Source: MGIIb-O1 sp002457595 (GTDB lineage: Archaea > Thermoplasmatota > Poseidoniia > Poseidoniales > Thalassarchaeaceae). Taken from it: DNA of 64,000 nt. The notes under the pieces are model-generated. The model did no database searches. It worked only from the letters and a program-made list of their open reading frames with translations, and had not been told where the DNA came from. The translations under genes and the position numbers were made by a program. The DNA is taken from the NCBI GenBank assembly GCA_045568115.1, contig JBJLBO010000005.1:310001-374000 (forward strand), in the 5' to 3' direction. Positions 17,936 to 26,074 of this stretch are shown here, in pieces (the first letter of the stretch is position 1; the number at the start of each line of letters is the position of its first letter).

Positions 17936-18754
17936 TTAGCCAAAGGCCACATCTAGAACCATCATTACTGCAAAACCAATCATTACCCCCATAGTAGCAA
18001 TATCTCCGTTACCCCCCCGGTGTGCTTCTGGGATCAATTCTTCAACCACAACAAAAATCATTGCACCGGCAGCAAATGATAGAGCATAGGGTAGAATTGG
18101 AGTTGCTATAATTACCAAGGCCGCTCCCAAGACGGCAGCAACTGGTTCAACAGTAGCTGAAAGTTGACCCCAAAGGAAACTGTCTCTACGAGATAGCCCC
18201 TCTCTACGAAGAGGTAGAGATACAGCGGCACCTTCCGGGAAATTCTGAATTCCAATTCCAATTGCTAGCGCAACCGCAGCACCCAATGTTGCCCCTTCAA
18301 AACCAGATGCAGCAGCGCCAAAAGCAACTCCAATAGCCAAACCTTCTGGAATATTGTGCAAAGTGATTGCAGATACAAGAAGCATACTCCTCCGCCAAGT
18401 GTTTTCAATTCCTTCAGCCTCTTCAGGAGGTGCACCAGGATGCAAATGAGGCAGAAACATATCGATTAGCCTCATACATACACCTCCAAGCAAGAATCCA
18501 ACCAAAGCAGGGAACCAAACTGGCAAATCTTTCCCTTCGGACATCTCCAGAGCAGGAGAAAGCAATGACCAAAAACTCGCTGCAATCATTACTCCAGCTG
18601 CAAAACCTAGCATTGCATCGAGAACTTTTCTATCTAATTCCTTGAAGAAAATCACCAGAGCTGCGCCGGCCGCTGTCATGAACCAAGTAAAGAGCCCAGC
18701 AAGTAGTGCCTGTTGCACTGGGCCAAAGCCCTCGAAGAGTCCCACGACATCCAT
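17936..18754 (-). CDS. ZIP-family divalent metal transporter
   Basis: About 272 residues with eight hydrophobic segments. The signature metal-site helices are HNIPEGLAIGVAFG (helix 4) and QNFPEGAAVSLPLRREG (helix 5). A His-containing loop (FLPHLHPGAPPEEAEG) lies between helices 3 and 4, as in bacterial/archaeal ZupT-type ZIPs. It imports Zn2+, Fe2+ or Mn2+ across the cytoplasmic membrane. ATG 18754 was chosen over a TTG at 18769. A perfect 18-bp palindrome lies 33-50 bases before the ATG, suggesting metal-dependent repression. Confidence 0.9.
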   Translation of the reverse strand: MDVVGLFEGFGPVQQALLAGLFTWFMTAAGAALVIFFKELDRKVLDAMLGFAAGVMIAASFWSLLSPALEMSEGKDLPVWFPALVGFLLGGVCMRLIDMFLPHLHPGAPPEEAEGIENTWRRSMLLVSAITLHNIPEGLAIGVAFGAAASGFEGATLGAAVALAIGIGIQNFPEGAAVSLPLRREGLSRRDSFLWGQLSATVEPVAAVLGAALVIIATPILPYALSFAAGAMIFVVVEELIPEAHRGGNGDIATMGVMIGFAVMMVLDVAFG

Positions 18755-18786
18755 ACAAACAAACGGCAAATGGGCGCCTCTATCAA

Positions 18787-18804
18787 AGTTAGCCTAGGCT
18801 AACT
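18787..18804. promoter_or_regulatory. Perfect 18-bp palindrome, candidate metalloregulator operator
   Basis: AGTTAGCCTAGGCTAACT reads identically on both strands. It lies in the divergent spacer between the ZIP transporter and XdhC genes, just upstream of the ZIP start. The half-site TTAGCCTA resembles the GTTAGCCTAAC core of DtxR/MntR-family boxes. I infer a metal-sensing repressor controlling metal uptake; the regulator is not encoded in this window. Confidence 0.55.
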
Positions 18805-18865
18805 CTCGGCCTTAATCGAAATGTTTTGAGGCCATACTCCAAAACTAGAACACATATCGCACTCC

Positions 18866-19699
18866 ATGACCAGCGCCACTCTTGCTTGGGTTCTCGAGCG
18901 ACTGGCAAAGGGAGAGAGAGTTGCTCTAGCATCTGTTGTTGAAGCAAAAGGTAGTGTACCAGGGAAACCAGGAGCACGATTGGCTATGAGCAATATTGGA
19001 GGAAGGCATGGTACTGTAGGAGGAGCCGGCCTAGAATTGAAAGTGGAAAAACATCTAAAGAAGATGCTAGAAAATGGTTCATCGGCTAGTAGAATTGAGA
19101 ATTATGTCCTACATAGAGATGCAAAGGGCAAAGAAGCGACTGCCTTGGACAGTCTATGTGGCGGACAAGTATCGGTCTCATTGGAGGTTTTGGATCCTGT
19201 GCCTCACATACTAATATCAGGAGGAGGCCATTGCGGCCAAGCTATTGCTTCTGTTTGTGATAATCTGGGATGGTCTCACAGTGTTTACGACATACGAAGT
19301 GAGTTTGCAGATTCTGATTTATACCCTAATGCAATTGAAAATCACCATGGTGATGTGAAAGACTTTTTGGACTCTCTTCAGATAAAAAAAATAATTAGAT
19401 TTTCTGATGTATTGCTCCTAGGACATGATTGGACTGTTGACCAAGAGATGCTAATTGGATTGCTTCTAGAGAGAGGAGATAATGATAGACCACGAATAGG
19501 AGCTATTGGCTCACGATCAAAGTGGAAGGCTTTCAGAAAGGCAGCAATAGACTCCGGAGTGAGTGATTCGGCAATAGATTCAGTCCGCTGCCCGATAGGA
19601 TTCAACATAGGAGCGGAGACTCCTGAAGAAATTGCAATCTCAGTCTGTGCGGAAATTATGGCCCTTGAGAAAGGAATTACCAGCAACTCCGAAGACTGA
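18866..19699 (+). CDS. xdhC: XdhC/CoxI-family molybdenum-enzyme maturation protein
   Basis: A 277-residue protein. The N-terminal XdhC/CoxI domain has VEAKGSVPGKPGARL and GTVGGAGLE. A Rossmann domain begins ILISGGGHCGQAIA, and RIGAIGSRSKWKAF and CPIGFNIGAETPEEIAISV form the typical C-terminus. XdhC proteins insert the sulfurated molybdenum cofactor into xanthine-oxidase-family enzymes. The downstream three-subunit molybdenum enzyme (21.7-26.1 kb) is the obvious client. It is divergent from the ZIP transporter and is followed by a subtilase gene after 26 bases. Confidence 0.88.
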   Translation: MTSATLAWVLERLAKGERVALASVVEAKGSVPGKPGARLAMSNIGGRHGTVGGAGLELKVEKHLKKMLENGSSASRIENYVLHRDAKGKEATALDSLCGGQVSVSLEVLDPVPHILISGGGHCGQAIASVCDNLGWSHSVYDIRSEFADSDLYPNAIENHHGDVKDFLDSLQIKKIIRFSDVLLLGHDWTVDQEMLIGLLLERGDNDRPRIGAIGSRSKWKAFRKAAIDSGVSDSAIDSVRCPIGFNIGAETPEEIAISVCAEIMALEKGITSNSED

Positions 19700-19725
19700 A
19701 AGAGTAAGCAACCCGCCGGAAGGAC

Positions 19726-20943
19726 ATGAGAGGTTGCGCGTTAGCTCTGATTCTAATTATCACTAGCGCTTCAATAAGTGGTTGTCTTTGGAATAATAAA
19801 GAATCTATAGAAGAGCCTATTCTCAATGAAGATAATTTTCGTGAGTTCACAGTAGTCGCGCCTATTGATACAGGAATAAATGTCTATCATGACCATTTCA
19901 GAGTTAATGAAACTCTACCGGAATGGATTCTGAATTCATTCGGAGTCACAATGACATGTAACCTAACATTCGAAGGAACTTGGGATGAAAGATACGAAGC
20001 AGATAAAGAGACTTGTTGGGATTTGATAACTTCTGAAGATATTGTCTATTTCCCTGGAACAAGAATAATTGGCGCTACTCCTGATGATGATACTGAAATT
20101 CCAATACTTGATGACCCCTCTGATGGGCACGGAACGGCAGTGACAGGAGCTGTTCTAAATGCTAATCCTGAGGCAATAATTTTCTTTGTCGAAGGATTCT
20201 CTGATGCTGCGGTACTTGCTGCTGCGAATCAACCCCTAGTCGATATAATCACAACTAGTTTTGGACCTATTGGTTCAATCCCAGTTCCAGGGATTGAGGA
20301 TGCCACGAAAGTCGCTGTTGTAGAGAAAGGAAAGCTCCACACGGGTGCTTCGGATAATACCCCATCCCCTGCAATTCAAGATTCCACTGCAGGTCCGCCT
20401 TGGAGTATTGGAATATCAGGATATGCAGAAGAGGAGGATGACCAGAAAGAAACCATGAGTGGTTCCTATCCAGATGCGGCTGCAGATTGGACTCAAGTAC
20501 TGCCAAACCATGATGATATAGATGGATATCATCAGACTAGTGGCACATCATTTGCAACGCCTCGTACAGCAGGACTTATCTCAAAAGTCATTCAAACTCT
20601 AAGGTTGGAATTTGGAGATAATTCCTCTGGTGCAGAAAGTGATACAAGACAAGGTTTGTTAGTTAATGGAAGTAATTTCTCATTGACTAATGATGAAATC
20701 AGAAATGCATTGAATATTTCTGCATGGTATCCTAGTTCAAGTACTTGGGATCCAACCACAGGAACATTACCAATCTCACCAGTTGCACCATGCACACAGG
20801 TAGGATGGGGAGTTGTTAACGAATCAAACGTACAACCAATGATTGAACATCTCAATGGAACCAATCAAATGCCAGATAGACCATTTGATGTAGTTCAGTG
20901 CATGGAAACAAATCAAGCAATTCGTGAAGCATATTGGAATTAG
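19726..20943 (+). CDS. Subtilase-family lipoprotein
   Basis: A 405-residue protein with a lipoprotein signal (hydrophobic stretch ending SISGC, Cys20). The S8 triad is recognisable but divergent: Asp48 in PIDTGINVYH, His135 in DGHGTAVTG, Ser275 in GTSFATPRTAG. The oxyanion Asn is probably Asn211 in GASDN rather than the usual SAGN. There is no evident prodomain, and the catalytic domain starts soon after the lipobox. It is likely anchored on the outer face of the membrane. It lies between xdhC and the Bat-type regulator, so it may only be a neighbour of the molybdenum genes. Activity is likely but not certain given the divergence. Confidence 0.8.
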   Translation: MRGCALALILIITSASISGCLWNNKESIEEPILNEDNFREFTVVAPIDTGINVYHDHFRVNETLPEWILNSFGVTMTCNLTFEGTWDERYEADKETCWDLITSEDIVYFPGTRIIGATPDDDTEIPILDDPSDGHGTAVTGAVLNANPEAIIFFVEGFSDAAVLAAANQPLVDIITTSFGPIGSIPVPGIEDATKVAVVEKGKLHTGASDNTPSPAIQDSTAGPPWSIGISGYAEEEDDQKETMSGSYPDAAADWTQVLPNHDDIDGYHQTSGTSFATPRTAGLISKVIQTLRLEFGDNSSGAESDTRQGLLVNGSNFSLTNDEIRNALNISAWYPSSSTWDPTTGTLPISPVAPCTQVGWGVVNESNVQPMIEHLNGTNQMPDRPFDVVQCMETNQAIREAYWN

Positions 20944-21005
20944 CCTCACAAATCAACAAACAATAGTTCCGGTGGCTTGATTACGAGTTCTCCTATACGG
21001 AACCA

Positions 21006-21653
21006 ATGCGCAAGGTAGTCCTGAGGTGGAGAATTAACTCACTTCAAGGTGCTAAGGAGCTTGGGAAAATATTAGAAATCTGTGATAGGATAGAGATTCT
21101 AGCACACTTAGGATTTCAGGATGGTGGAATAGTTCAACTTGCAGAGGTAAAACTCAAACAAGGAAAAGATGTGAATGAACTCTCAAATTTACCTAGTTTC
21201 GAAGTGCTAGAAATTCATGAAGAAAATGAGGAAGGTGTCCTACTAAGCCTATTATGCCATCACACTCTTGCGAAATCTGCAATCGAATTCTCAAATTTGC
21301 ATCTTCAATGTCCTTACAGCATTGATTCAGAAAAAGGAATGGAGCTGAGAGTGACTGGATTGACCACCGCAATGCGACGATTCCTAAACCTCCTCCGCCT
21401 CGTACTTCCTCCTGACAAAGTAAGTGTGATTACAGATAAATCGAAACATGTAAATGGATGGGCTGAGGTGCTAACTAAAAGACAACAAGAAGTAATCCAG
21501 CATGCAGTTCGTAGAGGCTATTATGACAATAATGGAAATTCAAGAATAAAGGATTTAGCAGAAGAGCTTGGCATTTCTCGATCTACCTATGGTGGCCACC
21601 TTAGTGAGGCTGAAAAGGCAATTCTGAAGAAAGTCGGTTCGGACCTTGAATGA
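21006..21653 (+). CDS. Bat-type HTH_10 transcriptional regulator
   Basis: A 215-residue protein. The C-terminal 60 residues form an HTH_10 domain: LTKRQQEVIQHAVRRGYYD, then DLAEELGISRSTYGGHL and a final EKAILKK helix. The N-terminal 150 residues look like the alpha/beta sensor region of bacterioopsin-activator (Bat) relatives but have no recognised ligand motif. It lies 54 bases before the molybdenum hydroxylase subunit genes on the same strand and is likely their regulator. That link is positional inference. Confidence 0.8.
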   Translation: MRKVVLRWRINSLQGAKELGKILEICDRIEILAHLGFQDGGIVQLAEVKLKQGKDVNELSNLPSFEVLEIHEENEEGVLLSLLCHHTLAKSAIEFSNLHLQCPYSIDSEKGMELRVTGLTTAMRRFLNLLRLVLPPDKVSVITDKSKHVNGWAEVLTKRQQEVIQHAVRRGYYDNNGNSRIKDLAEELGISRSTYGGHLSEAEKAILKKVGSDLE

Positions 21654-21706
21654 GTCCATAGGACTCAACCGAAGCGTAATAGGACAACCATGAGTGGATT
21701 CGATGC

Positions 21707-22276
21707 ATGGTGCAGCACCGGCTTCCAATGCTTCCCTCTGCGAGGGAAGTTCCTTGGGCATCCTTGGTGAATGGTGTTGAGAAGCAGCTAAACATCGAGG
21801 GAAATGCGATTCTGCTCGATGTTCTTCGTGATCAAGCAGGGAGTTTGGGCACGAAGCGAGGCTGCGATATGGGGACTTGTGGATGCTGCTCGGTACTGAT
21901 TGATGGGCAGCCTCGACTCTCCTGTTTGACGCTTGCAGCGGAGGCAGATGGTTGTGAGATTACGACTGTTGAAGGTCTTGCTGAGGGACACCATCTTCAT
22001 CCGATTCAAGAGATGTTTGCGGAGTGCGGTGGGTCGCAGTGCGGCTTCTGCACTCCGGGATTCCTGGTTGTTACATCAGCGCTATTGGATGAGAATCCAA
22101 ATCCTAGCGACGATGAAATCAAGTGTGCAATCGAAGGAAATCTTTGCCGCTGCACCGGTTACCAACAAATTGTAGATTCGGTACGAGCGGCATCTGAAAT
22201 TTTGACTTCGGGCAAGAATATCGAGGATTCAACCTCGCCAAAGAGTGACCCTCATCCGGGATTCGCTGGAGAGTGA
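21707..22276 (+). CDS. Molybdenum hydroxylase [2Fe-2S] subunit (4-hydroxybenzoyl-CoA reductase gamma-like)
   Basis: A 189-residue protein with two [2Fe-2S] sites. The plant-ferredoxin type is at GCDMGTCGCCSVLIDG with a fourth Cys in RLSC. The helical C-terminal site is at QCGFCTPGF and LCRCTGYQQ. This is the small electron-transfer subunit of xanthine-oxidase-family enzymes (CoxS/HcrC). The frame has about 20 extra residues before the usual SLVNG beta strand. It is followed after 4 bases by the molybdopterin subunit and then the FAD subunit, forming one operon. Base composition is more GC-rich than in the subtilase upstream. Confidence 0.9.
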   Translation: MVQHRLPMLPSAREVPWASLVNGVEKQLNIEGNAILLDVLRDQAGSLGTKRGCDMGTCGCCSVLIDGQPRLSCLTLAAEADGCEITTVEGLAEGHHLHPIQEMFAECGGSQCGFCTPGFLVVTSALLDENPNPSDDEIKCAIEGNLCRCTGYQQIVDSVRAASEILTSGKNIEDSTSPKSDPHPGFAGE

Positions 22277-22280
22277 TTTG

Positions 22281-25085
22281 ATGGCTGGATCAGAGGATAA
22301 TCCATCCGGTGATAAGAATGAGGATGAGATGGTCGGCTACCGGCAGCAGCCGGGAAAGTTGCCTTTCTCAAAACCCGGCTCTGGTGGCAAAAATCGATTC
22401 TCTCGGCCGACGGATGCAGCGATGATTCCCGAGTCCCAAGGTGGTCAAAAGAGCCAGCCTTGGGGGTCACATCGTCACGATGAATTGGTCAGTGGCCAGA
22501 TAATCGGTAAGCCAACAGCATTGGTCGACAGTCGCTGGAAGGTGACTGGGCAGGCTCACTATGGAGACGATGTGCGCTTGGCCGGCGAGTTGATTGGACG
22601 CATCATTCGCTCGCCGCATCATTATGCTAGAGTGCTAAGCATCGATTGCTCAAAAGCACTCGAATTGCCCGGCGTCGTAGCCATCGCTACTGGAGCCGAT
22701 GCCGCCAATAAATTCGGAGTCCTACCTGTCACCAAAGACGAGCACGCCATGGCAGTTGAGAAAGTCCGCCACGCTGGTGACCTCGTCGCTTGCGTGGCAG
22801 CCGAAGATGAAGCGACGGCACGCGAGGCCGAGCGTTTGATCGAAGTCGAATACGAAATCCTCGATTCAATCCACGATATGCGCGACGGTCTCGATGATTC
22901 AGAAAATCCAATCCACGACCGCGGAAAGTATCACATCGGAGAGGCGAATGTTCAGAAGCGAGTTTTTCAGGAGTTCGGCGACATCGATGGAATGGCTTCG
23001 AGTGCGGTCGCCAGTCACAAGCAAAATTGGTTGTTCGCGGGTGTGAATCACGCTGCGACTGAGCCTCATGCTGTGGTTGCTCACTGGGACCCCTCGGGTC
23101 GATTGACGCTCTACACACCTCAACAAGTCCCTCACTATGTCCACAGAGCTCTGGCCGACGTACTCGAGATTCCTATGCATCAGATCAATGTGCACCGCAC
23201 CTTTGTCGGTGGTGGGTTTGGAGGCAAGTCCGACCCGTTTCCGCATGAGATGTGTGCCGCTATTTTGGCGCGGAAATCTGGGCGTCCGGTGCGGATTTGC
23301 TTCGACCGCGAAGAAGTCTACTGGATCAATCGCGGTCGCCACCCCTCACGTATCGAGATGAATCTGCACGCGGATTCGGATGGGAGAATCTGTGGAATCG
23401 AAACTGATGCTCTGATTGATGGTGGCGCGTTCGCCTCATTCGGCCACGTCACGACTTATTACAATGGGGTGCTACACACCGCGCCATACGAAATTGGAGC
23501 ATTCCATTACACAGGAGCTCGCGTCTGGACGAATAAACCAGCAAGTGGTGCGATGCGAGGTCATGGTGCTGTGAATTCACGCTGCGCGGTTGAGACGGGG
23601 TTGGATGACCTATCCGAGCAACTCGCCGTCGATCCGATTACCCTGAGATTGGCCAACTTGTTACCACCACACTCAGCGACAATCACCGGCTTCCGCGTGA
23701 CTAGTATCGGTATGCGCGAATGTCTCGAGCGAGTGAAAGAAGCCAGTGGCTGGGACGAAAAATTCCGTAAGATGCCACTGGGCAAAGGAATCGGCATTGG
23801 CTGTGGATTCTTCATCTCCGGCTCAGGCCTGCCGATTCATTGGGATCCAAACAAGTTCCCACATGCGACGGTGCACCTGAAAATCGACATGGATGGAGGT
23901 GTCACCGTCCACACAGGAGCAGCGGAAATTGGCCAAGGCTCCGACACCGTCGTTGCCCAATCCGTTGCCGAAGTCCTCGGACTTCCTCTCGACATGATTC
24001 GAATCAAATCCCGAGACTCCGATACATCACCCGTCGACCTCGGATCTTACTCATCGCGCGTCACTTTCATGAATGCAAACGCGGCGATTTCTGCAGCCAT
24101 GCAAATACGCGATAATCTGCTAGACGCAACCGTAGAAATCACAGGCGCCGACCGTGCGAAATTAGTCCTAGGAGATAGGCGTATCTTCGCCAAAAACGAC
24201 CCCGCAGTTGGGGTCTCATACCTTGAGGCACTCCACAAAGCGCAGGAAGACCGAGGAGCACTCATCGCATCGGGCGCATACAGAACCCCACCGATGGGAC
24301 GAACCCACAAGGGTGCTGCCGCCGGCTTAGCGCCGGCTTACTCATTCTCAGCTTACGTTGCAGAGGTGTCCGTCGACGTAGAAACCGGGCAAACAAAGGT
24401 GGAGAAAGTCTGGGCTGCCCACGATTGTGGTAAGGCACTCAATCCACTTGCAGTCAAGGGGCAAATCATCGGCTCCTGCCACATGGGAATGGGGCAAGTT
24501 CTCAGCGAAGAAATGCGCTACGGCCGTGGTGGCCATTTGATGAATCCCGACCTGCTCGATTACAAGATTCCTAGCGTCCACGAGATGCCGGAAGTCGTAC
24601 CGATTATTGTTGAATCAAACGACCCAGAAGGGCCGTTTGGGGCGAAGGAAGCGGGCGAAGGCCCACTTCTACCAATTTTGCCCGCTGTCTGTAATGCAGT
24701 GTATGATGCAGTGGGCGTGAGGACTGCTGAATTGCCAATCACGCCCGATCGCATGCACAGATTGATCGAAAGGAAATGCAAGGCCGATGGAGTCTCTGAG
24801 CCTCTCGACCTTGAAGCACCGCGGCTCGAGCACTCGGCTCTGCAGGATACTCTCGCCGAGCGCGCTGCCGAGCATGCTGAACGAGACCTCACTCGCAGGC
24901 TCGATGATGACCGCCAGCCCTACCACAATGGAGCGCTCTTCGGACTCGACCCAACAATCCCTCCTGACGAGATAAATGAGCGCTGGGCGGTCAATTTGAT
25001 TCCATCTGAAGAATACATCACGGAGCCACGTTTGGCTGGAAGCGCTTGGAAGCACACTGAGCGCCGACATCGAGGTGATGCCTGA
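22281..25085 (+). CDS. Molybdopterin-binding subunit, 4-hydroxybenzoyl-CoA reductase alpha-like
   Basis: A 934-residue large subunit. A poorly conserved Gly/Ser-rich N-terminal extension of about 75 residues precedes the canonical start near GKPTALVDSRWKVTG. Cofactor segments include VGGGFGGKSDPFPHE, the AMRGHGAVNSR loop, HTGAAEIGQGSDTV and GPFGAKEAGEGPLLP, whose GE-containing loop supplies the active-site Glu of the family. The wording of these loops (FGGK, GPFGAKEAGEG) is close to what I recall of HcrA rather than xanthine dehydrogenase or CO dehydrogenase; it lacks the CoxL loop V-A-Y-x-C-S-F-R. A C-terminal tail of about 100 charged residues is also extra. Probable reaction: reductive dehydroxylation of an aromatic acyl-CoA, or a related hydroxylation. 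Confidence 0.82.
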   Translation: MAGSEDNPSGDKNEDEMVGYRQQPGKLPFSKPGSGGKNRFSRPTDAAMIPESQGGQKSQPWGSHRHDELVSGQIIGKPTALVDSRWKVTGQAHYGDDVRLAGELIGRIIRSPHHYARVLSIDCSKALELPGVVAIATGADAANKFGVLPVTKDEHAMAVEKVRHAGDLVACVAAEDEATAREAERLIEVEYEILDSIHDMRDGLDDSENPIHDRGKYHIGEANVQKRVFQEFGDIDGMASSAVASHKQNWLFAGVNHAATEPHAVVAHWDPSGRLTLYTPQQVPHYVHRALADVLEIPMHQINVHRTFVGGGFGGKSDPFPHEMCAAILARKSGRPVRICFDREEVYWINRGRHPSRIEMNLHADSDGRICGIETDALIDGGAFASFGHVTTYYNGVLHTAPYEIGAFHYTGARVWTNKPASGAMRGHGAVNSRCAVETGLDDLSEQLAVDPITLRLANLLPPHSATITGFRVTSIGMRECLERVKEASGWDEKFRKMPLGKGIGIGCGFFISGSGLPIHWDPNKFPHATVHLKIDMDGGVTVHTGAAEIGQGSDTVVAQSVAEVLGLPLDMIRIKSRDSDTSPVDLGSYSSRVTFMNANAAISAAMQIRDNLLDATVEITGADRAKLVLGDRRIFAKNDPAVGVSYLEALHKAQEDRGALIASGAYRTPPMGRTHKGAAAGLAPAYSFSAYVAEVSVDVETGQTKVEKVWAAHDCGKALNPLAVKGQIIGSCHMGMGQVLSEEMRYGRGGHLMNPDLLDYKIPSVHEMPEVVPIIVESNDPEGPFGAKEAGEGPLLPILPAVCNAVYDAVGVRTAELPITPDRMHRLIERKCKADGVSEPLDLEAPRLEHSALQDTLAERAAEHAERDLTRRLDDDRQPYHNGALFGLDPTIPPDEINERWAVNLIPSEEYITEPRLAGSAWKHTERRHRGDA

Positions 25086-26074
25086 TGCGTACACCACCAT
25101 TCGAGTTGCACACGCCCAAGAACCTCGAGGAGGCTCTCGCCACAGCAGGTGAGTTAGCCGACGCTGGCCAAGACTTCGACTGGATCGCCGGCGGCACTGA
25201 CCTGCTGCCCAATTACAAGTGGCACATCAACGTCAAACCACACGTGATTTCTCTGGCCAAAGTCAGTGAACTCACCGAGCTCAATCCAAACCATATCGGC
25301 GCAATGGTCAGACTACATGACCTAGTCAAGTCAGAACACACACACACAGTCCTCGCCAAAGCCGCCGACTCAATCGCCAGCGTACTCATCCGCCGCTCTG
25401 GAACCGTCGGCGGCAACATCTGCCTCGACACCCGATGCTATTGGTTCAACCAGACCGAGCAGTGGAGAGAATCGATTGACTGGTGCTACAAATGCGACTG
25501 CGGAACGGGGGCCGACTGCCGCGTCATACCAAACCAGAATACACTCTGCGTCGCCACCTACCAAGCCGACCTTGCTCCGGTCCTGTTGTGCCTAGGTGCA
25601 ACCATTCACCTCGCTTCACCGGACGGCAAACGCTCGATGCCACTCAGCGAATTTTTCCAACTCGACGGGATGACTCGCAATGTGCTGCAGCCCGGCGAGT
25701 TGGTCACTCACCTGAGCCTACCCGATGATTCCGGTGAGTGGCAAGGAGATTACCAGAAGTTGAGGCAGCGCGAGTCCTGGGATTTCCCAGAAGCTGGTGT
25801 AGCGGTACTTTGGAAGCAAAATGGTGGAGCGAAACCTGCTGCTCTCAGAGTTGCAACAACTGGACTCGAATCGGTTCCTGGATTTCATACGGAAGAAGCC
25901 GAATCTGCCTTGGCAGAGTGGAATGGTGAAGATTCCATAAACAATTTAGCCGAAGCAATCCGCAAATCGGTGAAACCTGTACAAAACACATGGTACGCGC
26001 CTTCGTATAGGAGAAAGATGGTGAAGGTGTTAACACGCCGAGCATGTGTAGGACTACTGGAGGAATTGTCATGA
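25085..26074 (+). CDS. FAD-binding subunit with extra Fe-S cysteine loop (4-hydroxybenzoyl-CoA reductase beta-like)
   Basis: A 329-residue CoxM/HcrB-type subunit. FAD motifs are AGGTDLLP (residues 35-42) and TVGGNIC (107-113). Directly after the second motif is an insertion of about 40 residues with Cys118, Cys134, Cys145 and Cys155 (C-x15-C-x10-C-x9-C), plus Cys137 and Cys139. In Thauera 4-hydroxybenzoyl-CoA reductase an equivalent insertion, with the same NQ...WRE...WC wording, binds an additional [4Fe-4S] cluster. Ordinary xanthine or CO dehydrogenases lack it. This is the best evidence for the enzyme class. Its start overlaps the alpha-subunit stop. Its stop overlaps the next gene's ATG. 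Confidence 0.88.
   Translation: MRTPPFELHTPKNLEEALATAGELADAGQDFDWIAGGTDLLPNYKWHINVKPHVISLAKVSELTELNPNHIGAMVRLHDLVKSEHTHTVLAKAADSIASVLIRRSGTVGGNICLDTRCYWFNQTEQWRESIDWCYKCDCGTGADCRVIPNQNTLCVATYQADLAPVLLCLGATIHLASPDGKRSMPLSEFFQLDGMTRNVLQPGELVTHLSLPDDSGEWQGDYQKLRQRESWDFPEAGVAVLWKQNGGAKPAALRVATTGLESVPGFHTEEAESALAEWNGEDSINNLAEAIRKSVKPVQNTWYAPSYRRKMVKVLTRRACVGLLEELS

Noticed and set aside
22729..23342. Long antisense open frames (129 and 147 codons) within the molybdopterin subunit gene
   Set aside because: They arise from GC-rich codons; the sense frame carries conserved cofactor loops and the antisense products look random.
21707..26074. CO dehydrogenase (form I or II) as the identity of the molybdenum enzyme
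   Set aside because: The CoxL active-site loop with the Cys that binds copper is not seen, and the FAD subunit has the extra cysteine insertion of 4-hydroxybenzoyl-CoA reductase.
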